From: VXYL01 sp047518105
GTDB lineage: Bacteria > Pseudomonadota > Gammaproteobacteria > Pseudomonadales > Azotimanducaceae
Direction: 5' to 3'
Assembly (NCBI GenBank): GCA_047518105.1
Contig: JAKZRQ010000202.1
Location: forward strand, 1-23,796
DNA: 23,796 nt
In this document: piece by piece, positions 9,438 to 17,817 of the stretch
How positions within the stretch are numbered: position 1 is the stretch's first letter
Layout: each line of letters opens with the position of its first letter
Translations under genes and position numbers: made by a program
The notes under the pieces: model-generated
Database searches by the model: none
The model's input: only the letters and a program-made list of their open reading frames with translations
What the model was told of the DNA's origin: nothing

Positions 9438-10576
9438 CGGCAGGATCCTTGCGCCGGTTGCATCATGCCCACGAAGCGGTCGAACAGGTAGCTGCAGTCG
9501 TGGGGTCCGGGGCTGGCCTCCGGGTGCCCCTGGAACCCGAATGCGGCGGCGTCCGTGCAGCGAATGCCCTGCACGGTGCCGTCGAACAGGGAAGCGTGGG
9601 TGATCTCGAGGTTGTCCGGAAGCGAATCGCCATCCACCGCGAAGCCATGGTTCTGGCTGGTGATGACGACCGTGCCGATCGCGAGATCCTTGACCGGGTG
9701 GTTGGCGCCGTGGTGGCCAAACGGCATCTTCACCGTCTTGCCGCCGCACGCCAGCGCCAGCAACTGGTGTCCGAGACAGATTCCGAACACGGGCAGTCCC
9801 ATGCCGATGACTTCGCGGATCGCGTCGATCGCGTACGCGCACGGTTGGGGATCCCCGGGACCGTTGGAGAGAAAGACGCCGTCCGGTTCCAGCGCCAGGG
9901 CTTCCTTCGCCGGCGTTTGCGCGGGAACCACCGTGACCCGGCAGCCACGGTCCACCAGCATGCGTAGGATGTTGCGCTTGACGCCGAAGTCGTAGGCGAC
10001 CACATGCGGCCCGTCCGTCTCGATCGCCGTGCCATCGCGGTAGCCCCCTTCCATCGACCAGCCCCCATCGCGCCACGGGCGGATCTCCCGGCACGAAACC
10101 ACCTTCGCCAAGTCCATGCCCGCCAGCCCCGGAAACGCCCGTGCTTGCTCCAAGGCCGCGTCGGGTGCGGCATCGGCGCCGGTCATGATGCATCCTGCAA
10201 GCGCACCCTTCGTTCGGATCAGACGGGTCAGCCGGCGCGTATCGAGTCCTGCAATCGCGACCACCCCTGCGTGGGCAAGGTAGTCCCGCAATGGCATTTC
10301 GGCGCGCCAACTCGAGTGCAGCGTCGGGCAGTCGCGAACCACCAGGCCCGCCGCCCAGACCGACGTCGACTCGGTGTCCTCCGGGTTGACGCCCGTGTTG
10401 CCGATATGCGGGTAGGTCAGCGTGACGATCTGGCGCGCGTAGGACGGATCGGTGAGGATCTCCTGGTAGCCAGTCATCGCCGTGTTGAAGACAACCTCGC
10501 CAACGGCGGTCCCCGACGCACCGATGGCGCTGCCGCGGAAGAGACTTCCGTCTTCCAGCATCAAAAGCGCGGTCAT
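9434..10576 (-). CDS. carA: Carbamoyl-phosphate synthase small subunit
   Basis: A 380-residue glutamine amidotransferase subunit. The N-terminal CPSase domain begins ALLMLEDGSLFRGSAIG and includes FNTAMTGYQEILTDPSY. The class I glutaminase domain has the nucleophile Cys267 in FGICLGHQLLA and the partners His351 and Glu353 in QGHPEASPGPHD. It releases ammonia from glutamine and passes it through a tunnel to CarB. ATG at 10576 gives the family N terminus; the frame continues upstream through 10645 into the terminator region, which is leader. Translation is coupled to carB by a four-base overlap. About 200 nt of untranslated leader with an intrinsic terminator precede it, suggesting regulation by attenuation. 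Confidence 0.98.
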
Positions 10577-10643
10577 GCCATTCCCATCCGACGCGTGTCC
10601 CGGTTCAACGGAGACGCCGCGAGCAACCGTTCTGGCACCCTGC

Positions 10644-10673
10644 AAAAAAGCCGCAGCCTAGGTGGCCGCGGCT
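10644..10673 (-). terminator. Intrinsic terminator in the carA leader
   Basis: On the minus strand AGCCGCGGCC pairs with GGCTGCGGCT (10-bp stem, one G-U pair) around a five-base loop, directly followed by TTTTTT. It lies 67 bases before the carA ATG and 163 bases after the stop of the upstream GPP34 gene. This distance and a promoter candidate between that gene and the hairpin favour an attenuator over a simple gene-end terminator. Confidence 0.85.
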
Positions 10674-10711
10674 CTAGCCTGGTGGGGCGATGCGCCTCGG
10701 CATCAGCCGCG
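10667..10711 (-). promoter_or_regulatory. Possible antiterminator helix in carA leader
   Basis: Minus-strand CGCGGCT (10705-10711) is perfectly complementary to AGCCGCG (10667-10673), which forms the first seven bases of the terminator 5' arm. The two pairings are mutually exclusive, as in transcription attenuators. Between the arms lies a ten-codon frame, ATG 10703 to TAG 10674, reading MPRRIAPPG. In this GC-rich DNA a seven-base match could be chance. Confidence 0.35.
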
Positions 10712-10785
10712 ACGCGGTACAGGGCCCGAGAAGAGAACCTTCGCGCCCTGGTCCAAGCCTGCCCCGGTTGGAACCCTGAGCGCCG

Positions 10786-10815
10786 ATTCTATGGCAAACA
10801 CGGCAATGTCGCCAA
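10786..10815 (-). promoter_or_regulatory. Candidate carAB promoter
   Basis: On the minus strand TTGGCG (10810-10815) and TAGAAT (10786-10791) are separated by 18 bases, a four-of-six and five-of-six match to the sigma-70 consensus. The site starts 21 bases after the stop of the GPP34 gene. A start near 10779 would give a leader of about 200 nt that contains the terminator. Confidence 0.45.
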
Positions 10816-10835
10816 CCGCATGCCGTCTTGGGCGC

Positions 10836-11495
10836 TCAGACTTGGAGAGCCGCCTGCTGCTGCAGAACCGCGACGGACAACTCGATGTCGCTGATCGCCT
10901 GGGACATGGCCTGGCCGATGAGGTCGAGCTTGCGTACCTGTTCGATCCGCGCCGCCGCTTGCTCGTGTTCGCGCCGCGACAGCAGTTCCTTGAGGATGCC
11001 GCAGGCATCCGCGAGGCAGATGATGACCACGTCGCGCGGCTCGGGGATGTCGTCGCTGAACAAGACGCCCATGATGCGCAGCTTGACTTCGCGCTCCGCC
11101 CGACCGTCGACGACCGGATAGTGCCGGGACCGGAAGACCCATAGGAATCGATCGTCCCGGCGTTCCAAGATGCCGCGTTCGACGAGGCGCGCGAGTGCCC
11201 GCTCGCGGATGTCGTCGGCGTAGCCGGCAGTACGCTCCACCCAGAACCGGGCGTCGTGCTGGCCTTCCGCGCGGGCGATGTCGGCCAGCGTGGGATCGAC
11301 AAGGCTATCGCCGGTCGGCGTCTGGTCGAGCAGCACCAGCGTGTTGAGATCGGTGTCGATGCGGTCTTCAAGCGCCAGGTCCATGAGCATTCCGCCAGCC
11401 AAGGCGTAGTCCAGCGACCAACCGGGAACCCGGACGAACTTGCCCTCGTGGTCGTGAAGAAGCAGCAGCATGATCTCCTCGGCGAATCTCAACAT
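10836..11495 (-). CDS. GPP34 family phosphoprotein (GOLPH3-like)
   Basis: A 219-residue protein of the GPP34/GOLPH3 family. Recognisable segments are LRFAEEIMLLLLHDHEGKF, LDYALAGGMLMDLALEDRIDTDL, ALARLVERGILERRDDRFLWVF, REVKLRIMGVLFSDDIPEPRDVVIICLADACGI and IEQVRKLDLIGQAM. In eukaryotes this fold binds phosphatidylinositol 4-phosphate on the Golgi; the bacterial role is unknown and membrane association is only inferred. No signal peptide or transmembrane span is seen. ATG at 11495 matches the usual family N terminus and has AGGGG close upstream; ATG at 11534 would add 13 residues. It lies on the carA strand, but a promoter candidate and a terminator separate the two. The methyltransferase gene upstream ends 137 bases before it. 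Confidence 0.85.
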   Translation of the reverse strand: MLRFAEEIMLLLLHDHEGKFVRVPGWSLDYALAGGMLMDLALEDRIDTDLNTLVLLDQTPTGDSLVDPTLADIARAEGQHDARFWVERTAGYADDIRERALARLVERGILERRDDRFLWVFRSRHYPVVDGRAEREVKLRIMGVLFSDDIPEPRDVVIICLADACGILKELLSRREHEQAAARIEQVRKLDLIGQAMSQAISDIELSVAVLQQQAALQV

Positions 11496-11632
11496 CACCC
11501 CTGTTCCGCGTTCCCCCGTGTCCACAATCCTCATCCGTGACTCGTCCCGTTGCGGCGAGTGTAGCGGACATCGCGAATGCGCGCCCCAATCTTGAACGCC
11601 CGAACGGGCCTTGGTGGCTGGTCGAGGATCAT

Positions 11633-12436
11633 TCACTCCTGCCGAGCAAGCTCGCCCGGTAGCCCGCCTTCCGAACAATCCTTTGGGAATCCGACTCCCA
11701 ACCACTTCCGGCCCAGGTTGCGCGCGGCGATCACGCAGTTGCCGGCAACGCAGAACGGGTCGAGCACCACGTCGCCGGGATTGCTTCCCGCCCGGACGAT
11801 TCGCTCAAGCAGCGCCAAGGGCGTCCGCTCGCCTCCATCTCCGGCGTTGCCCGTACCGGTCTCGGGCGGCTCGATCTCGACCCGATTGAACGTCCACTCG
11901 GGTCCATTGGAGTACCAGAAGATCGACTGGTGCGCGCCACGCCACCCCTGGCGGTGGCCTCCCCTCGATCGACTGTCGCGCCACCCGATTTCGCCGCGAA
12001 AGTTACGCGGACCGAAGACCCCGTCCATCACCACCTTCAGGTAGTGGCTCGCCACCGGCGCGCAGTGCAGGCAGACGCTGCCCGCAGGTCGCAGCACGCG
12101 CTTGATCTCGATCAAACGTTCGGCCATGTAGGACACAAACGCCACCATGCCGCAGTCGCCCAACGCGATGTGCAAGCCCATCACGACGTCGTGCGCTGCA
12201 CCGTCAAGGTGTCTCTGGAGCGCATCGACACGGGCTGCCGCCGCCTCGTCCCAAACCCAGATCGTCGCCGAGCGGTTCTTGGGACGTCGCTTGCCGAACA
12301 GCGCCGCCGGGCCGGTGCCGATGTCGAACGGCGGCTCGAGGTAGCAGAGATCGACGAAGCCTTGGGGCCAGCGACACATCACGTCGAGACAGTCGCCAAC
12401 GTAGACCGCATCGAGTTCGAGACTACATCCTGTCAT
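11633..12436 (-). CDS. Adenine/cytosine-N DNA methyltransferase-like, altered motifs
   Basis: A 267-residue protein of the N4/N6 DNA methyltransferase family (Mod type, catalytic motif IV before AdoMet motif I). Family landmarks appear in order: VYVGDCLDVM, YLEPPFD, MAERLIEIKRVLRPAGSVCLHCAPVASHYLK, FGPRNFRGEIGW, TPLALLERIVRAGSNPGDVVLDPF and AARNLGRKWLGV. Several core motifs deviate: the usual DPPF/Y is EPPF (34-37), the glycine-rich DPFCGSGTT region is DPFCVAGNC (226-234), and HCDP is HCAP. The stretch between the target-recognition area and motif I is much shorter than usual, suggesting an internal deletion. The frame is intact. No restriction endonuclease is nearby. ATG at 12436 gives the normal N terminus. 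It may be a decaying orphan enzyme or a repurposed AdoMet-fold protein. Confidence 0.75.
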   Translation of the reverse strand: MTGCSLELDAVYVGDCLDVMCRWPQGFVDLCYLEPPFDIGTGPAALFGKRRPKNRSATIWVWDEAAAARVDALQRHLDGAAHDVVMGLHIALGDCGMVAFVSYMAERLIEIKRVLRPAGSVCLHCAPVASHYLKVVMDGVFGPRNFRGEIGWRDSRSRGGHRQGWRGAHQSIFWYSNGPEWTFNRVEIEPPETGTGNAGDGGERTPLALLERIVRAGSNPGDVVLDPFCVAGNCVIAARNLGRKWLGVGFPKDCSEGGLPGELARQE

Positions 12437-12910
12437 TCGGCCATGGGTTCCGGCTGCGCTGTGAGCCTCCCAACACCCTGACCGTGCCAGCCGGTACCCG
12501 ATGGGCGCCGGTGCGGTACCCGATGGGTGCCGGGTCACGAAATCCCATCCGCGCAAGTACATGGCAAGATGTCCTGCCTATTCATCTCGGCGCAGGGAGC
12601 TACCCTTTGCTTTTACGAGACTGTCGTATTCGGCAGGCGGCCCGGCAACGGGCGACCTGCACGGATGGCGATTTCGTACGCAACCGTACTCGGCGGGGTT
12701 CGGTCGCGCAAGTCGCGCGCAAGCGCAGCCCGCAGGCCGAGAGTCGCCTGTCCGACAACCGGATGATGTCCGGCAATCGTCAGGCGCGTGGGATTGTCGC
12801 CATCGTTGGCGTCGTCACGGTCCGATTCCCGCGTCTTTCGCGGGCGTGCACGGGCGTGGATTTGTGGTCAAATACCGGTCGGCTTCGATACTGGCGCTCG
12901 TTCGGGCGAA
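12437..12910. other. Intergenic region between divergent genes
   Basis: These 474 bases separate the divergent methyltransferase and soxB genes, and promoters for both must lie here or nearby. I see no convincing gene. Visible structure is a 22-bp direct repeat at 12492-12533 and a small inverted repeat CCGGA-N5-TCCGG at 12759-12773. A weak TTGTGG/GATACT pair (12862-12892, 19-base spacer) lies before soxB. No operator or riboswitch was recognised. Confidence 0.6.
12492..12533. repeat. Two-copy 22-bp direct repeat
   Basis: CGGTACCCGATGGGCGCCGG at 12492-12511 is repeated at 12514-12533 with one C-to-T change. It lies about 55 bases upstream of the methyltransferase start. It could be a duplicated operator or chance tandem duplication. 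Confidence 0.6.
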
Positions 12911-14161
12911 ATGGAAAAATACTCGCTCTTCAGCCTGCTCCGACACGCTAGGCACCACCACGAGAACTGGCAGCCGGCGTGGCGGGACCCTACGCCGAAG
13001 AAAGGCTATGACACCGTGATCGTCGGTGGCGGGGGACACGGCTTGGCGACCGCCTACTACCTCGCCAAGGCGCATGGCGCGACCGATGTGGCGGTGCTCG
13101 AGAAGGGCTGGCTCGGGGGCGGCAACACCGGGCGCAACACCACCATCGTGCGTTCGAACTACCTGCGTGACGAAGCAGCGCACTTGTACGACTTCGCTCT
13201 CAAGCTCTGGCAGGGCCTCGCCGAAGAGCTCAACTTCAACGTCATGTTCAGTCCGCGCGGCGTGCTCAGCCTGGGCCACACCTTGCAGGAAATGCGCGAC
13301 ATCGAGCGACGGACCAACGCCAACCGACTCAACGGCATCGACGGCGAGGTTCTGAGCACGCGGGAGGTACAGAAGCTGGTGCCCTTGTTGAGTTGCCGGT
13401 CCGACGCCCGCTATCCCGTGCTAGGCGCTTCCTGGCAGCCCCGGGGCGGCGTCGCACGGCACGATGCGGTGGCTTGGGGCTACGCCCGCGCGGCCGACGC
13501 GCACGGCGTCGACCTCTTGCAGAATACCGAGGTTCTCGGCATCCGCTGCCGCAACGGCTCGGCCACTGGCGTCGAGACGTCGCGCGGCTTCATTGCCGCC
13601 CGCCAGGTGGCGTGCGTCACAGCGGGCAATTCGGGCGTCCTGGCGGCGATGGCGGGGCTGCGGCTGCCCATCGAGTCGCGTCCCTTGCAGGCCCTGGTGT
13701 CCGAGCCGCTGAAGCCCTGTCTCGACACGGTGGTCATGTCGAACGCGGTGCACTGCTACATAAGCCAGGCAGACAAGGGCGACCTCGTCATCGGTGCCGG
13801 TACCGACCACTACAACGGCTACGGCCAGCGCGGTTCGTTTCCGATCATCGAGCACACCCTGCAGGCGGTTTGCGAGCTGTTTCCGGCGTTCAGCCGGGTT
13901 CGCATGAACCGCCATTGGGGCGGCATCGTGGACATCTCCCCGGACGCGTGTCCAATCATCGGCCCAACGCCGATCGAAGGCCTCTACTTCAACTGCGGCT
14001 GGGGCACGGGCGGTTTCAAGGCGACGCCCGGGTCCGGCTACGCGTTCGCGGACACCCTGGCCAACGAGCGTCCGCATCCGCTCGTCGCGCCGTTCGCTCT
14101 CGACCGCTTCGCAAGCGGCGCATTGATCGACGAGCACGGCGCCGCCGGCGTTGCCCACTAG
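12911..14161 (+). CDS. soxB: Sarcosine oxidase subunit beta
   Basis: A 416-residue FAD-dependent oxidoreductase, the catalytic beta subunit of heterotetrameric sarcosine oxidase. The FAD motif is DTVIVGGGGHGLATAYYLA (34-52), followed by GRNTTIVRSNYL. His184 in GGVARHDAVAWGYARAA corresponds to the residue that carries covalent FMN in this family. The C-terminal HWGGIVDISPDACPIIGPTPIEGLYFNCGWGTGGFKATPGSG is highly characteristic. It oxidises the N-methyl group of sarcosine, giving glycine and methylene-tetrahydrofolate (or formaldehyde) and peroxide. ATG at 12911 (MEKYSLFSLLRHA) is the typical start; upstream in-frame sequence is intergenic. It is first in soxB-D-A-G but separated from soxD by a 207-base gap. 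Confidence 0.96.
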   Translation: MEKYSLFSLLRHARHHHENWQPAWRDPTPKKGYDTVIVGGGGHGLATAYYLAKAHGATDVAVLEKGWLGGGNTGRNTTIVRSNYLRDEAAHLYDFALKLWQGLAEELNFNVMFSPRGVLSLGHTLQEMRDIERRTNANRLNGIDGEVLSTREVQKLVPLLSCRSDARYPVLGASWQPRGGVARHDAVAWGYARAADAHGVDLLQNTEVLGIRCRNGSATGVETSRGFIAARQVACVTAGNSGVLAAMAGLRLPIESRPLQALVSEPLKPCLDTVVMSNAVHCYISQADKGDLVIGAGTDHYNGYGQRGSFPIIEHTLQAVCELFPAFSRVRMNRHWGGIVDISPDACPIIGPTPIEGLYFNCGWGTGGFKATPGSGYAFADTLANERPHPLVAPFALDRFASGALIDEHGAAGVAH

Positions 14162-14221
14162 AATCCTCGAGCACGGCCGAACTGAACAAGTGAGCCAAGC
14201 CTTGGCACCCGTAGACCCGAA

Positions 14222-14319
14222 GAGAATGCGCCAGCATTCTCAAAAACGCGCCCGTCAGGGCGCGCATTCTCAAACGCGCCCGCCAGAGCGCGCATTCTCG
14301 ATCGCGCCGTCAGGCGCGC
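14222..14319. repeat. Tandem palindromic array between soxB and soxD
   Basis: A perfect hairpin (GAGAATGC, four-base loop, GCATTCTC; 14222-14241) leads into three head-to-tail units starting ATTCTC at 14236, 14266 and 14294, of 30, 28 and 26 bases. Each unit ends in a GC-rich palindrome such as GCGCCCGTCAGGGCGC. Paired changes in the arms differ between units while palindromy is mostly kept. The array lies in the soxB-soxD gap and would form a series of stem-loops in the sox transcript. Confidence 0.75.
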
Positions 14320-14368
14320 CGATCCCGATGCGGCGCGCCTGGATTTCCGGGTCTGAGACGGCTCTCCC

Positions 14369-14656
14369 GTGCTGCGAATAGCCTGCCCCTATTGCCAGGA
14401 AACGCGTAGCGAGGAGGAGTTCGGCTGCGTCGGCGAAGCCCACATCCAACGCCCGGCGGATCCGCGCGCGTTGTCGGATCGACAGTGGGGCGACTACCTG
14501 CACTTCCGCACGAATCCGCGTGGGAGACATCGGGAGTTGTGGGTTCACACCGCAGGCTGCCGGCGCTACTTCAACGTCGTCCGCGATACGGTGAGCTACG
14601 AGATCCTCGCGGTCTACACCGTGGGCGAGGAGCCACCGGAAGGAGTCTCTCCCTAG
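14369..14656 (+). CDS. soxD: Sarcosine oxidase subunit delta
   Basis: A 95-residue delta subunit, the small zinc-binding structural component of heterotetrameric sarcosine oxidase. Cys6 and Cys9 (CPYCQETRSEEEF) with His60 and Cys64 (HTAGCRRYFNVVRDT) form the expected zinc site. The DYLHFRTNPRGRHRELW segment is typical. GTG at 14369 places the first cysteines correctly and gives normal length. It is usually tightly linked to soxB and soxA, but here lies 207 bases after soxB and 161 bases before soxA. The latter gap shows no gene. Confidence 0.95.
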   Translation: MLRIACPYCQETRSEEEFGCVGEAHIQRPADPRALSDRQWGDYLHFRTNPRGRHRELWVHTAGCRRYFNVVRDTVSYEILAVYTVGEEPPEGVSP

Positions 14657-14817
14657 TGTTCCGATTCCGAATTACCGTGCCACACCGTACGACCTTTCGG
14701 CTTGCACGACAGCAACGCAAAGCGAGGATGTGCCGCCCTCAAGCACCTGCACAAGTCGGTCTCGCGTGTGCGATCGGGCAGCATGGACGTTACGCTATTT
14801 CGGAAGCGGCACACTAG

Positions 14818-17817
14818 ATGGCCCCGCAGTCTCGCCGTTTGCACGCTGGCGGTCGAATCGACCGTGGCCGGCCGCTGCGCTTCTCCTTCGAGGACCGCGC
14901 CATGCAGGGCTACGCGGGCGATACGCTGGCATCAGCTCTGCTCGCGAACGGCGTGACGACGGTGGTGCGGAGCTTCAAGTACGGGCGGCCACGAGGGATC
15001 GTCGGCCACGGCGCGGAAGAACCCAACGCCATCGTGCAGTTGGGCCGGGGCGCCGGCAGCGTACCGAACCAACGTGCCACACAGGTGGAGTTGTACGAAG
15101 GACTTGCGGCCTACTGCACCCGCGGTTCCTCCATTCAGCGCGTCCTCGGTCCCTTTGGCCGGTTGCTGCCGGCCGGGTTCTACTACAAGACCTTCATGGG
15201 ACGTTGGTGGCGCGCCTGGGAGCATCTCCTGCGCCAAGGTGCGGGTTTTGGTCGGATACCGGACGGCACGGATCCGGATACCTACGACAGGATCAATACG
15301 CATTGCGACGTGCTCGTGGTGGGGGCCGGTCCGGCAGGCCTCGCTGCTGCCTTGGAAGCGGCCCGAACCGGGGCGCGCATCCTGGTTGCGGACGAACAAG
15401 CGGAGTTCGGCGGCAGTTTGCTGGCCGGGACACTGCCGTTGGGCGACCGAGGCGCTGCCGAATGGATCTCGGCTGCCGTGGGCGAACTCGCGTCCTATCC
15501 GAACGTCGTGCTGTTGCCGCGAAGCACGGTCAGTGGCTACTACGACCACAACTTCCTGACGATCCTCGAACGCCGCACCGATCACCTTGGCCTGGTGTCT
15601 CCCGGCGGCGCCCGCCAGCGCCTTCATCGCGTACGGGCGGAACAGGTCGTACTGACCACGGGTGCCATTGAGCGGCCGCCGGTATTCGCCAACAACGACC
15701 GACCGGGCGTCATGCTGTCTTCTTCCGTATCGACCTATGTCAACCGCTACGGCGTAGCGCCGGGCGAGAGGCTTGTGTTGTTCACGAACAACGACCACGG
15801 CTACCGTACCGCGCTCGACTGGCAACGCATTGGTCGCACAGTCGTAGCCGTGGCGGACGCCCGGCGGGATCCCGCTGGTGCGATGGTGAACGCCGCAAGG
15901 GAGGCGGGGATCGAGGTCGTTGGCGGCCATGCCGTCACCGAGGCTATGGGCCGAGATCGCGTCACCGGTGCCGCCGTCGCGCCGCTGGATGCGACAGCCG
16001 ATGGACTCGCCGGCCCGCCGCAGGTACTGAAATGCGATCTGATCGCCTGCTCCGGCGGCTGGAATCCGACGCTGCATCTCAGTTCGCAGACGGGTGCCAG
16101 GCCGCGCTGGAGCGAACCGGCCGCGGCATTCCTGCCCGGCGACCTGGGCAAACGGACGTTGTGCGCGGGTGCAGTCGCCGGGACAAGCTCGACCCGGGCC
16201 TGCATGGAGGAAGGTGCTCTTGCCGGTGCGACGGCGGCGTCCCGGACCGGTTTCGGCAGCGGCCGGACCACGTTCTGTGCACCCGAGACGGAAGAGCCGC
16301 CCGAAACACCGCAACGCCCGCTCTACCTGGTTCCCCACCCCCAGAGTGTTAGCCGGGCACCGAAGCAGTTCGTGGACCTGCAATTGGACGTGACCGCGGC
16401 GGATATCGAGTTGGCCGCCCGCGAGGGCTATCGGTCCGTAGAGCACGTCAAACGCTACACCGCGCTCGGTTTCGGTACCGACCAGGGCAAGCTCGGCAAC
16501 GTCAACGGCGTGGCGATCCTGGCGCACGCCCTCGGCCAGGACATCGCTGCCACGGGCACAACCATGTTCCGACCGGTCTACACGCCGGTGGCCTTCGGCG
16601 CCATCGCCGGCCGGGACGTGGGCGAGTTGTTCGATCCAGAACGGCACACGCCCATGCGTGCTTGGCACGAGGCGCGCGGGGCAGCGTGGGAGAACGTCGG
16701 CCGCTGGAAGCGCCCGTGGTACTACCCGGCACCCGGCGAGACCTTGCAGGCGGCGGTGAACCGCGAGTGTCTGGCGGCCCGGGACGGCGTGGCGATCCTG
16801 GACGCTTCGACCTTGGGAAAGATCGACATCCAGGGGCGCGATGCGAGCGAGTTCCTCGACCGGATCTACACCACCGGTTTCCGCAAACTTGGCGTGGGCC
16901 GCTGCCGATACGGCCTCATGCTGCGCGAAGACGGCACCATCTTCGACGACGGCGTCACTGCCCGCCTTGCCCCAAGGCGCTACCTGATGCACACCACCAC
17001 CGGCAACGCCGAGGCGGTCTACGCCTGGTTGGAGTTGTGGCACCAGACCGAGTGGCCGGATCTCGACGTATACCTCACCTCCGTGACGGACCATTGGGCG
17101 ACGGCCGCATTGGTCGGCCCGAGATCGCGGGATGTGCTTGCAGCGGTTTGCGCGGATATCGATCTCGCAGCCGGTGCCTTCCGCTTCATGGATGTGCGCG
17201 AGGGGCATGTCGCCGGTGTCCCCGCGCGGGTGTTCCGCATCAGCTTCAGCGGCGAACTGTCGTTCGAGGTCAACGTAGCCGCCCAGCACGGTCGCCAAGT
17301 GTGGGATGCGCTGATCGAGGCGGGGGAAGCGTTCGGCATCACGCCCTACGGCACCGAGGCCATGCACGTGCTCCGGGCCGAGAAGGGATTCATCATCGCC
17401 GGCCAGGACACCGACGGCTCGATGACGCCAGGCGATATGGGCATGGACTGGGCGGTTCGACCGAACAAGCCGTTCGGTTTCATCGGCGATCGCTCCCTCG
17501 CGCTGGCGGACCATAAACGCCCGGATCGACGGCAATTCGTTGGCCTGGCAAGCGCCGATCCGGAAACCGTACTTCCGGAAGGGGCGCAACTGGTCGAAGA
17601 GGCCGGGCGCGCGCCACCCCTCCCCATGCAGGGCCACGTCACGTCCAGCTACTACAGTGCGCGCCTGTCCCGTTCCATCGCCCTGGGCATGGTCAAAGGG
17701 GGCGCGCAGCGCCTGGGCGAGACACTGTACTGTCCGCTTGCCGACGGGCGCGTGGTCTCCGCCCAGATCGTCAATCCAGTCTTCTACGATCCCGGCGGCG
17801 AGCGCCAAGATGCCTGA
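14818..17817 (+). CDS. soxA: Sarcosine oxidase subunit alpha
   Basis: A 999-residue alpha subunit. Its domains in order are an N-terminal ferredoxin-like domain (about 10-95, GGRIDRGRPLRFSFEDR, GYAGDTLASALLANGV, FKYGRPRGI), and an NAD-binding oxidoreductase region from about 162 (CDVLVVGAGPAGLAAALEAA). A C-terminal aminomethyltransferase (GcvT-like) domain from about 635 (AVNRECLAARDGVAILDASTLGKIDIQG, GTEAMHVLRAEKGFIIAGQDTD) binds tetrahydrofolate. It accepts the methylene group released by the beta subunit. An in-frame TAG at 14815-14817 fixes the ATG at 14818 as the earliest start. Its last eight bases overlap soxG. Confidence 0.97.
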   Translation: MAPQSRRLHAGGRIDRGRPLRFSFEDRAMQGYAGDTLASALLANGVTTVVRSFKYGRPRGIVGHGAEEPNAIVQLGRGAGSVPNQRATQVELYEGLAAYCTRGSSIQRVLGPFGRLLPAGFYYKTFMGRWWRAWEHLLRQGAGFGRIPDGTDPDTYDRINTHCDVLVVGAGPAGLAAALEAARTGARILVADEQAEFGGSLLAGTLPLGDRGAAEWISAAVGELASYPNVVLLPRSTVSGYYDHNFLTILERRTDHLGLVSPGGARQRLHRVRAEQVVLTTGAIERPPVFANNDRPGVMLSSSVSTYVNRYGVAPGERLVLFTNNDHGYRTALDWQRIGRTVVAVADARRDPAGAMVNAAREAGIEVVGGHAVTEAMGRDRVTGAAVAPLDATADGLAGPPQVLKCDLIACSGGWNPTLHLSSQTGARPRWSEPAAAFLPGDLGKRTLCAGAVAGTSSTRACMEEGALAGATAASRTGFGSGRTTFCAPETEEPPETPQRPLYLVPHPQSVSRAPKQFVDLQLDVTAADIELAAREGYRSVEHVKRYTALGFGTDQGKLGNVNGVAILAHALGQDIAATGTTMFRPVYTPVAFGAIAGRDVGELFDPERHTPMRAWHEARGAAWENVGRWKRPWYYPAPGETLQAAVNRECLAARDGVAILDASTLGKIDIQGRDASEFLDRIYTTGFRKLGVGRCRYGLMLREDGTIFDDGVTARLAPRRYLMHTTTGNAEAVYAWLELWHQTEWPDLDVYLTSVTDHWATAALVGPRSRDVLAAVCADIDLAAGAFRFMDVREGHVAGVPARVFRISFSGELSFEVNVAAQHGRQVWDALIEAGEAFGITPYGTEAMHVLRAEKGFIIAGQDTDGSMTPGDMGMDWAVRPNKPFGFIGDRSLALADHKRPDRRQFVGLASADPETVLPEGAQLVEEAGRAPPLPMQGHVTSSYYSARLSRSIALGMVKGGAQRLGETLYCPLADGRVVSAQIVNPVFYDPGGERQDA

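Noticed and set aside
12484..12951. Plus-strand frames in the methyltransferase-soxB gap
   Set aside because: Arg/Ala-rich composition, no ribosome binding site or homology pattern, and they run into soxB in another frame.
14236..14319. CRISPR-like repeat array
   Set aside because: Units are contiguous without unique spacers, vary in length and there are no cas genes.
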